Shown here: positions 7,595 to 13,223 of the stretch, piece by piece
Layout of the letters: every line of letters begins with the position of its first letter
How positions within the stretch are numbered: the stretch's first letter is position 1
Source: Treponema sp.
GTDB lineage: Bacteria > Spirochaetota > Spirochaetia > Treponematales > Treponemataceae
DNA length: 64,000 bases
NCBI GenBank assembly: GCA_024400955.1
Contig: JAKSLY010000001.1
Span: 124,001-188,000, forward strand
Direction of reading: 5' to 3'
The notes under the pieces: generated by a model
Databases searched by the model: none
Seen by the model: only the letters and a program-made list of their open reading frames with translations
Told to the model about the DNA's origin: nothing
Made by a program: the position numbers and the translations under genes

Positions 7595-8538
7595 GATGGC
7601 CTCCTGGATGATTTTCTTGAAAAGGCTTTTGGCATCTTGACTTTGTCCAGGACATCTGTCTTTGAGATTATGAGGCAGATGATGATGAGGATTCCCGTGA
7701 CAAGCTTAAGGTCGTTTGGAGTGATGTGGATCTTGTATCCGTAGCTTCTTGCGAGAATCATCAGGGCACGGTATACGATGGATCCTATGAAAACGCGGAG
7801 GGTCTGGAGTCCAATCCTGTTGGATTTTATGATGAATTCCCCGAGCATCAGGGATGCGAGTCCCGACACCACGACCCCGGTACCCATGCCTACGTCTGCA
7901 AAGCCGTTATACATTGCCGCAAAGCTGCCTGCCAGGGCTGCAAGTCCGTTGCCGAAGCAGATTCCTATGGTCCTGATTACGTTTGGATTTACACCCTGGG
8001 AGATGATGAGCTGCGGATTTGAACCGAGGGCTCCCATGGTGAGTCCCAGGTCCGTGTGGTAGTAAAGGTCCATGAGTGCCTTGAAGATGATGATGAACAC
8101 AATGAGGAAAATCACCAGGCCCCATTCCACGTCCAGATTGATGCCAAGGCTGTAGAAAAGGTCATAGGACCTGTCGTAAATTCTTGAGAACAGGGTTTCT
8201 ATCTTGAGGAATGAAATGTTTGCCTTGTTTGACATTATCCGCAGGTTTACGGAGTAGAGCATGGTCATGGTCAGGATTCCTGCAAGAAGATCGGGAATCT
8301 TGAGCTTTGTGTATACTGCGCTTGTTATGAGTCCTGCAGCAAGCCCGGCAAGAAATGCCAGGATTATGGCAGGAACTGGCGGCATTCCGTGGCTAAGGCA
8401 GGCGGCGAGGACGCATGCTCCAAGGGGGAAGCTTCCGTCAACAGTCATGTCGCAGAAGTTCAGCACCCTGAAGGTTGAGAAGACGCCGAGAACCATTATG
8501 CCATAGATGAGGCCTTCTATTAGGATTGAACTGATCAT
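7591..8538 (-). CDS. ABC transporter permease (branched-chain/ribose permease fold)
   Basis: The 315-residue integral membrane protein has eight to nine predicted hydrophobic helices (for example residues 5-25, 55-80, 140-158, 180-210 and 285-300). It includes the conserved stretch TVDGSFPLGACVLA typical of permeases that pair with PF04392 binding proteins. It lies between the binding protein gene (1 bp upstream) and the ATPase gene (4-bp overlap), forming one transcription unit. The C terminus is short, basic and cytoplasmic. Confidence 0.88.
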   Translation of the reverse strand: MISSILIEGLIYGIMVLGVFSTFRVLNFCDMTVDGSFPLGACVLAACLSHGMPPVPAIILAFLAGLAAGLITSAVYTKLKIPDLLAGILTMTMLYSVNLRIMSNKANISFLKIETLFSRIYDRSYDLFYSLGINLDVEWGLVIFLIVFIIIFKALMDLYYHTDLGLTMGALGSNPQLIISQGVNPNVIRTIGICFGNGLAALAGSFAAMYNGFADVGMGTGVVVSGLASLMLGEFIIKSNRIGLQTLRVFIGSIVYRALMILARSYGYKIHITPNDLKLVTGILIIICLIISKTDVLDKVKMPKAFSRKSSRRPS

Positions 8539-8539
8539 A

Positions 8540-9526
8540 TTACTTTGCTGTAAGCTTTCCGTTCTGGTAGATGAGGTTTGCCTGGCCTACAAGCTTGTCG
8601 TCAACCTTGATTCCGCAGTTTGCAGCAGCGTCCAGGTCGATGAGGAAGTCGCTGTCGGAAGGGTTTGTCATGAAGCGGATTGGAAGGCTTGAAGGTTTTG
8701 CTCCCTTAAGGATCTGAACGACCATTTCTCCTGTGGCACGTCCTGCCTTGTAGTAGTTGAATCCCGATGCCATGAAAATTCCGCCCTGGCGAGCTGCCGT
8801 TACGTCTCCTGAGAAGACAGGTTTCTTTGCCTTTCCGAACACGTTTACAACTGATGCAATGGCGCTGAACACCGTGTTGTCAGTTGAAAGGTAAAGTCCG
8901 TCGCAGCGGCCAACGATGGCTTCGCATGCTGCCTTTACTTCGTCTGACTTTGTGATGCTCTGGGTTACCAGCTGGATTCCCGCTTCCTTGCAGCCCTTTT
9001 CCACGAGGGCGAGGGCACTTGCTGAATTGTCTTCGTTGCTTGTGTAGATGTAGCCGAGGGTCTTGATTCCGGCAACTTCCTTGAAGAGCTTGATGTGCTG
9101 TTCCGTAGGGATTGCATCGCTCATGCCGGTGATGTTGCGTTCCCCATGGGCTGTAGTTGAAACAAGGCCTGCACCTACAGGGTCGGTTACCGTTCCGAAG
9201 ACAACGGGAATGGTCTTGAGTGTTGTTGCAAGGGACACTGCGATTGGTGTTGCAATTCCGACTGCAACATTTACGTTTTCTGCCTTGTACTGGGCTGCAA
9301 TCTGTGCTGCAGTTCCCACGTCGCCATTGGCATTCTGGAGGTCATATTCTGCATCGATGCCTGCATCCTTGATGGCATCCATGACACCGCGCTCCACGTC
9401 GTCGAGGGCAACGTGCTGTACGATCTTGGCAATACCGATCTTTACCTTCTTGCTTGCTGCCGGCTTTGCAAAGGCTGTACCGAAGCAAAGGGCTGCTGCC
9501 GTTACTGTAAGAATTATCTTTTTCAT
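8540..9526 (-). CDS. ABC transporter substrate-binding protein, PF04392 family
   Basis: The 328-residue protein has a signal peptide (MKKIILTVTAAALCFGTAFAKP). The body has the periplasmic binding protein type I layout of the PF04392 family: VKIGIAKIVQH, then an alternating alpha/beta domain with VGIATPIAVSLA, VVFGTVTDPVGAGLV and PVFSGDVTAARQGGIF. No lipobox is present. I moved the start to the ATG at 9526, which has AGGAGA 8 nt upstream and begins the signal peptide. It heads the three-gene importer operon. The substrate is unknown; amino acids such as Trp or Tyr have been suggested for relatives. Confidence 0.87.
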   Translation of the reverse strand: MKKIILTVTAAALCFGTAFAKPAASKKVKIGIAKIVQHVALDDVERGVMDAIKDAGIDAEYDLQNANGDVGTAAQIAAQYKAENVNVAVGIATPIAVSLATTLKTIPVVFGTVTDPVGAGLVSTTAHGERNITGMSDAIPTEQHIKLFKEVAGIKTLGYIYTSNEDNSASALALVEKGCKEAGIQLVTQSITKSDEVKAACEAIVGRCDGLYLSTDNTVFSAIASVVNVFGKAKKPVFSGDVTAARQGGIFMASGFNYYKAGRATGEMVVQILKGAKPSSLPIRFMTNPSDSDFLIDLDAAANCGIKVDDKLVGQANLIYQNGKLTAK

Positions 9527-9549
9527 TGTTGTTTTCTCCTGATGCCTAT

Positions 9550-9578
9550 ATGTTACTACTAATAGAAACAAATGTCAA
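9550..9578 (-). promoter_or_regulatory. Promoter of the ABC importer operon
   Basis: On the minus strand a perfect TTGACA (9573-9578) is followed after 17 nt by TAACAT (9550-9555). A leader of about 17 nt with a Shine-Dalgarno site follows. Confidence 0.65.
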
Positions 9579-9620
9579 AGGAAATTGTGAGAATCGCCCT
9601 TGCAGTCGTTGCCTTTAATT

Positions 9621-9790
9621 TTAGAAGCGGTAGAAAAGGCACGTTAAGAAAACAGTCCGGTGGACTGTTTTTAGTGCCGCACCCGGAGTGCCATGCACGC
9701 AGGGGGGGATGTTAAGAATGACAGGCTGAAAGCTGTCATGAGTGCCGCACCCGGAGTGCCATGCACGCAGGGGTTCGATTCCCTTCTTAG
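9621..9790 (+). repeat. Palindromic repeat element A with tRNA-like ends
   Basis: The element begins AGAAGCGGTAGAA, the same as the complement of the nearby tRNA-Gly 3' end, and closes with GGGTTCGATTCCCTTCT, identical to 17 nt of its T arm. Inside are a 10-bp hairpin with a 3-nt loop (9649-9671, containing ACAGTCC and GGACTGT), a second hairpin (9718-9739, ATGACAG with CTGTCAT) and two copies of a 33-bp sequence. Element B at 9855 shares the same order of parts. No complete tRNA cloverleaf can be folded from it. Confidence 0.7.
9673..9773 (+). repeat. Two perfect 33-bp direct repeats, period 68 bp
   Basis: Identical 33-bp copies occupy 9673-9705 and 9741-9773; both start AGTGCCGCACCCGG and end GCACGCAGGGG. 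Each is preceded by GTTAAGAA (9643 and 9711) and a hairpin, so the repeated unit is really about 68 bp, with divergent hairpin arms. Confidence 0.9.
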
Positions 9791-9814
9791 TTTTTTGTGT
9801 TAAAGATAAAATGC

Positions 9815-9849
9815 AAAAAAAAACCGACTAACTTTTCAGTTAATCGGTT
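9815..9849 (-). terminator. Orphan intrinsic terminator on the minus strand
   Basis: AACCGACTAAC (9822-9832) and GTTAATCGGTT (9839-9849) form an 11-bp stem with one mismatch, followed on the minus strand by nine T residues. No gene now lies just upstream on that strand, only repeat element B. It may be left over from a tRNA gene replaced by that element, or may end a transcript of the element. Confidence 0.65.
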
Positions 9850-9854
9850 CACTT

Positions 9855-9973
9855 GAGAGCGGTAGAAGATAAGGAGCGGGAAAAATGACAGTCCGGTGGA
9901 CTGTCATCCGCTCCGCACCCAACCAGCTGGGCTGGTTGGGCAGAACCCGCAGGGTTCGATTCCCGTTGTTTAG
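9855..9973 (+). repeat. Palindromic repeat element B with tRNA-like ends
   Basis: It shares element A's skeleton: GCGGTAGAA at the left, a hairpin built on ACAGTCC and GGACTGT, CGCACCC, a second hairpin, then GCAGGG and TTCGATTCCC, ending TTTAG. The first hairpin is 10 bp with a 3-nt loop (9885-9907) and is extended by GGAGCGG (9873-9879) pairing with CCGCTCC (9908-9914). The second is 10 bp with a 3-nt loop (CCCAACCAGC at 9918-9927 with GCTGGTTGGG at 9931-9940). Confidence 0.7.
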
Positions 9974-9991
9974 CAAGCAAAATTGTAGTGT

Positions 9992-10030
9992 TTAAAAAAA
10001 ACAAAACCTTAGCAGGTTAAGCTAAGGTTT
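9992..10030 (-). terminator. Intrinsic terminator of tRNA-Gly
   Basis: AAACCTTAGC (10004-10013) and GCTAAGGTTT (10021-10030) form a 10-bp stem with a 7-nt loop. A T-rich tract follows on the minus strand, just after the tRNA 3' end. Confidence 0.88.
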
Positions 10031-10033
10031 AGA

Positions 10034-10106
10034 AGCGGTAGAAGGGAATCGAACCCTCGTCTCCAGCTTGGAAGGCTGGGGTAATAAGCCATTATACGAC
10101 TACCGC
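10034..10106 (-). tRNA. tRNA-Gly (anticodon TCC)
   Basis: Read on the minus strand, the acceptor GCGGTAG (10100-10106) pairs with CTACCGC (10035-10041). The anticodon stem-loop contains CTTCCAA with anticodon TCC, reading GGA, and the T arm has loop TTCGATT. The discriminator is T at 10034 and CCA is not encoded. It has its own consensus promoter (10147-10175), a 30-odd nt leader with a small CAGCAA/TTGCTG hairpin, and a terminator. Fragments identical to its ends recur in the surrounding repeats. Confidence 0.95.
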
Positions 10107-10212
10107 AGATTTTTTTGTTCAGCAAGTTGCGTTGCTGATGTTTAAGACTATATATTTTCTGAAAAAAAATGTCAATACCTTTTTTTAAATTTCTAAAAAA
10201 AATCTGCGGTAG
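10100..10212. repeat. 17-bp perfect inverted repeat bracketing the tRNA-Gly promoter
   Basis: CTACCGCAGATTTTTTT (10100-10116, including the 5' end of tRNA-Gly) is matched exactly by its reverse complement at 10196-10212. The 79 bp between hold the tRNA-Gly promoter. The right copy is a detached duplicate of the tRNA 5' heptamer and its A/T tract. Confidence 0.85.
10147..10175 (-). promoter_or_regulatory. Promoter of tRNA-Gly
   Basis: On the minus strand a perfect TTGACA (10170-10175) is followed after 17 nt by TATAGT (10147-10152). The expected start is about 34 nt before the mature tRNA. Confidence 0.85.
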
Positions 10213-10402
10213 ATGGTGCCCAGGTGATGGTGCGGTTTTGCGCATGAAGTGCTGATCTCAGGGAAGGGGTAGCGGGCAACGAAGTGCCAGCGTAGGGGAA
10301 GGCTTTCCCCCCAGCACTTTCAGGAGCAAGAAATGACACTGAAGGTGGCATTTCTTGGTAGTGAGGAACTCATGTTCCGAACGCAGGGAAGGCTTTCCCC
10401 CA
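10213..10402. repeat. Second hairpin cluster upstream of the purine permease
   Basis: No gene is evident here. It contains two near-identical palindromic cores around GGGAAGGCTTTCCC (10295-10310 and 10386-10400), a 9-bp stem CAAGAAATG/CATTTCTTG (10327-10335 with 10349-10357) extended by CAC/GTG, and GGAAC/GTTCC (10365-10378). The sequence differs from elements A and B, so it looks like a different repeat family. Purine riboswitch features are not recognisable. Confidence 0.55.
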
Positions 10403-10466
10403 AAAATTATTTTAATCCCAATTATGGAAGGTTTTCCGTTTTTCCGTAGTATTTTTTTCTGCATGG

Positions 10467-10475
10467 TGGTATAAT
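10467..10475 (+). promoter_or_regulatory. Extended -10 promoter of the purine permease
   Basis: TGGTATAAT is an extended -10 (TGn then a perfect TATAAT at 10470-10475). No good -35 is visible, which is normal for this class. A leader of about 20 nt with GGAGGTG follows. Confidence 0.6.
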
Positions 10476-10501
10476 TTTGCATTCATTTTTGGAGGTGAAT
10501 T

Positions 10502-11812
10502 ATGGACAAGTTTTTTAAACTTAAGGAAAATGGAACCACTGTCAGCCGTGAAATCGTCGGTGGTGTGACTACATTCCTTGCCATGGCATATATTCTTGCC
10601 GTTAACCCTGGCATGCTTGGTTCCATCGGTAACGGTATGACTTTTGCCGCCGTGTTTACTGCCACTGCAATTGCTTCGGCCCTTGCTACCCTGGTTATGG
10701 CTTTCTGGGCAAACCTTCCTGTTGCTCTTGCCCCTGGTATGGGTCTTAACGCTTTCTTTACCTATACGGTTTGCTTTGGCATGGGATGCTCTTGGCAGCT
10801 GGCCCTTACTGCGGTTCTTATTGAAGGAATCATCTTTATCGTTCTTTCGCTTTTTGGCATCCGTGAAAAGATCATTAACGCCATTCCTGCAGGCATGAAG
10901 AAGGCTGTTGCCGTTGGTATCGGTCTTTTTATCGCCCTCATCGGCCTTGCAAATGCTGGCGTTGTTTCTTCTGAAACAGGTACCGTCATCGGCTTTGTGA
11001 ACCTTGACATGGCTGCAAAACCTGCAGTGGTTGCCATGATCGGTCTCGTGATTACCATCGTTCTGTACCTGATGAAGGTTCCTGGTGCAATTCTTCTTGC
11101 AATTCTTGCCACAACCATCATCGGCATTCCTTTTGGTGTTACTTCGATTCCTGAAGGATGGAAGCCTTTCAGCCTTCCTGCAGCTCCTCTTTTGTGCAAG
11201 TTTGAATGGGCAGGCGTTCTTTCCGTTAAGTTCCTTGTGATCATGTTCACTTTCCTCTTTACCGACCTTTTTGATACCATCGGAACCCTCATGGGCGTTA
11301 CCCAGCAGGCAGGCCTTGTTGATTCAAACGGAAACATTCCCAAGGCTAAGCAGGCCCTCATGGCAGATTCCATCGGTACTGTTGCAGGTGCATGTCTTGG
11401 TACTTCCACCGTTACTTCTTTTGTTGAATCTTCTTCTGGTGTTGCAGCCGGCGGACGCACAGGTCTTACTTCGGCAACTACAGGCATTCTCTTCCTTGTT
11501 GCTCTTTTCATGACACCTATCTTTGCCCTCATTCCAAGTGCAGCTACGGCTCCGGCCCTGATTTTCGTCGGATTCCTCATGCTCCAGCAGGTTGCTGACA
11601 TTGACTTTAAGGATCCAACTGAAGGAATCCCGGCCTTTGTTACAATCATGGTTATGCCTTTCTCTTACTCAATCTCAAAGGGAATCGCATTCGGCATGAT
11701 TGCCTATGTCATTGCCAAGGTTGCCGGCAAGAAGTCCAAGGACATTCCTGTCGCAACATGGGTTCTTGCAGTTATTTTCGTTGCAGACATTATTTTTGAA
11801 GCAGTGAAGTAA
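10502..11812 (+). CDS. Purine permease, NCS2/AzgA family
   Basis: This 436-residue protein is highly hydrophobic, with about 12-14 membrane segments. It carries AzgA-type motifs: TTFLAMAYILAVNP near residue 23, GLNAFFTY, FTDLFDTIGTLMGV and SSSGVAAGGRTGLTS. Members import adenine, guanine or hypoxanthine by proton symport. Which base is moved cannot be read from the sequence. GGAGGTG precedes the ATG. It fits a purine-salvaging lifestyle and lies upstream of dCMP deaminase on the same strand. Confidence 0.9.
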   Translation: MDKFFKLKENGTTVSREIVGGVTTFLAMAYILAVNPGMLGSIGNGMTFAAVFTATAIASALATLVMAFWANLPVALAPGMGLNAFFTYTVCFGMGCSWQLALTAVLIEGIIFIVLSLFGIREKIINAIPAGMKKAVAVGIGLFIALIGLANAGVVSSETGTVIGFVNLDMAAKPAVVAMIGLVITIVLYLMKVPGAILLAILATTIIGIPFGVTSIPEGWKPFSLPAAPLLCKFEWAGVLSVKFLVIMFTFLFTDLFDTIGTLMGVTQQAGLVDSNGNIPKAKQALMADSIGTVAGACLGTSTVTSFVESSSGVAAGGRTGLTSATTGILFLVALFMTPIFALIPSAATAPALIFVGFLMLQQVADIDFKDPTEGIPAFVTIMVMPFSYSISKGIAFGMIAYVIAKVAGKKSKDIPVATWVLAVIFVADIIFEAVK

Positions 11813-11835
11813 GGACTGGATGTCCAGTTAGTATG

Positions 11836-11880
11836 ACTGCCGGCAGGGCTGGTTCTTTTGGTTCTGCCTGGCAGTTTATG
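11836..11880 (+). terminator. Possible terminator after the purine permease
   Basis: ACTGCC (11836-11841) pairs with GGCAGT (11870-11875), and inner GGCAG/CTGCC can extend the stem past a bulge. The following sequence is only moderately T-rich, so function as a terminator is uncertain. Confidence 0.4.
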
Positions 11881-11971
11881 CATTGTTTTGCAATTCCTTT
11901 TGCATTTTTGGGATTGCATTTGACTTGAGGTCGCTGCCTTGCCGCGCGGATTTTATTACAGGAGACTTTTT

Positions 11972-12463
11972 ATGTCGGAAGAAAAATACGTACGCCCAAC
12001 ATGGGATGAATATTTCATGGAAGTTGCCCGCACCATTGCCAAGCGTGCCACGTGCGACAGGGGACGCAGCGGCTGTGTCATTGCCAAGGACAACCAGATC
12101 CTTGTTACAGGCTATGTTGGTTCTCCTCAGGGGCTTCCTCATTGTGACGAGGCAGGCCATCTTTTGAAGAAGATGCTCCATGATGACGGTTCCGTTACCC
12201 AGCATTGCGTGCGTACCGTTCATGCAGAGCAGAATGCCATCTGTCAGGCTGCAAAGCGCGGCATTTCCATTGACGGGGCTACGGTTTACTGCCGCATGAC
12301 TCCATGCCGTACCTGTGCCATGCTCCTGATTAACTGCGGCATTGTCAGGGTTGTGTGCGAGAAGCACTATCACGATGAAAAGGATTCCCTCGACATGTTT
12401 GCCCAGGCAGGCGTAAGGATTGAACACCTGGAAGACGGTGTGCAGCAGTACGCCAACATGTAG
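11972..12463 (+). CDS. dCMP deaminase / ComEB-type cytidine deaminase
   Basis: The 163-residue protein has the zinc-dependent deaminase motifs HAEQNAI (His ligand and catalytic Glu) and PCRTCAMLL (two Cys ligands). The upstream KRATCDRGRSGCVI and GSPQGLPHCDEAGHLL are typical of dCMP deaminases of the ComEB/Dctd type. The reaction dCMP to dUMP feeds dTMP synthesis. I chose the ATG at 11972 because ACAGGAGA lies 7 nt upstream; an in-frame upstream start has no site. A 44-codon ORF and hslV follow on the same strand. Confidence 0.92.
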   Translation: MSEEKYVRPTWDEYFMEVARTIAKRATCDRGRSGCVIAKDNQILVTGYVGSPQGLPHCDEAGHLLKKMLHDDGSVTQHCVRTVHAEQNAICQAAKRGISIDGATVYCRMTPCRTCAMLLINCGIVRVVCEKHYHDEKDSLDMFAQAGVRIEHLEDGVQQYANM

Positions 12464-12522
12464 GGGCCAGGTGTTACGCAGCAGCGGATGTGGAAAATTA
12501 CGGGTTCTTTTAAGGATTGGAT

Positions 12523-12657
12523 ATGACACAGGAATTTGACAGCTGGACGGCCTATGATGACTGGCTTGTCCAGAATTACAACAACTATAATATTCTTGAA
12601 CTGAATGAAATTGACGGCAAGATTGTTGCACGTTATGAAGATAAAAACTTAAAATAG
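12523..12657 (+). CDS. Small acidic protein of unknown function (44 residues)
   Basis: A 44-codon frame starts at an ATG with AAGGA 6 nt upstream and stops 15 nt before hslV. The product is acidic and aromatic-rich: MTQEFDSWTAYDDWLVQNYN and then NYNILELNEIDGKIVARYED. Its codon use resembles the neighbouring genes. It fills the gap between the dCMP deaminase and hslV genes, and its stop codon overlaps the purine stretch before hslV. No family is recognised. Coding status is inferred from the ribosome site, spacing and composition only. Confidence 0.6.
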   Translation: MTQEFDSWTAYDDWLVQNYNNYNILELNEIDGKIVARYEDKNLK

Positions 12658-12672
12658 GAAAATACTGGCTTT

Positions 12673-13221
12673 ATGATGAATTCGGAAGAAAACAAGATAA
12701 GAAGCACCACGGTTATTGCGGTGCGCAGGAACGGTAAGGTTGCCATGGCTGGTGACGGTCAGGTTACCATGGGAAATACCGTAATGAAGGGAAATGCACG
12801 CAAGGTGCGGCGCATTTTTGACGGCAAGGTTCTTACGGGGTTTGCCGGGGCAACTGCGGATGCATTCACGCTTTTTGATAAATTTGAGGAAAAGCTCAAG
12901 ACCTTTAACGGGGACCTTACCAGGGCTGCCGTGGAACTTGCAAAGCTTTGGCGCACGGAACGCAGCATGAGTAAGCTGGAGGCACTTCTTCTTGTGGCTG
13001 ATTCTTCAAAGATTCTTTTGATTTCCGGAAGCGGCGACGTCATTGAGCCTGAAAACGACATTCTTGCCATCGGTTCCGGGGGGAACTATGCCTATGCTTC
13101 TGCCATGGCATACATGGAATCAAGCAGCCTTTCTGCCAAGGAGATTGCAGAAAAGTCCCTTAGGATTGCGGGGCAGATCTGCATTTACACCAACAGCAAT
13201 ATTGTGGTTGAGGAGCTTTGA
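12673..13221 (+). CDS. hslV: HslV (ClpQ) peptidase subunit
   Basis: The 182-residue protein contains [24 protein letters not shown]. The catalytic N-terminal Thr of mature HslV corresponds to Thr12 or Thr13, so a short propeptide must be removed. The conserved NARKVRRI (active-site Lys) and the C-terminal [11 protein letters not shown] that contacts HslU are present. It forms the proteolytic core of the HslUV protease. Two adjacent ATGs (12673 and 12676) are possible starts, and the ribosome site is weak. hslU follows directly. Confidence 0.93.
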   Translation: MMNSEENKIRSTTVIAVRRNGKVAMAGDGQVTMGNTVMKGNARKVRRIFDGKVLTGFAGATADAFTLFDKFEEKLKTFNGDLTRAAVELAKLWRTERSMSKLEALLLVADSSKILLISGSGDVIEPENDILAIGSGGNYAYASAMAYMESSSLSAKEIAEKSLRIAGQICIYTNSNIVVEEL

Positions 13222-13223
13222 TC

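Noticed and set aside
6791..9526. Naming the importer trpXYZ
   Set aside because: That name rests on T-box-linked relatives in firmicutes; no such regulatory evidence exists here.
9673..9773. 33-bp repeats with a 35-bp spacer resembling a minimal CRISPR array
   Set aside because: Only two copies, the spacer itself contains a repeated octamer and a hairpin, and there are no cas genes in the window.
9711..9790. Possible extra tRNA on the plus strand ending GGGTTCGATTCCC
   Set aside because: The T arm is present but no matching acceptor, D arm or anticodon arm can be folded.
9885..9995. 36-codon ORF (MTVRWTVIRSAPNQ...) with AAGGAG before its ATG inside repeat element B
   Set aside because: The frame is made of hairpin arms and a tRNA T-arm copy (reading RRVRFP), a common source of spurious small ORFs.
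10213..10501. Purine riboswitch upstream of the purine permease
   Set aside because: The conserved purine aptamer core and loop sequences are not found; the hairpins belong to a repeat cluster.
10762..11649. 295-codon frame opposite the purine permease
   Set aside because: Composition is the mirror of the permease codons, with no initiation signal and no domain.
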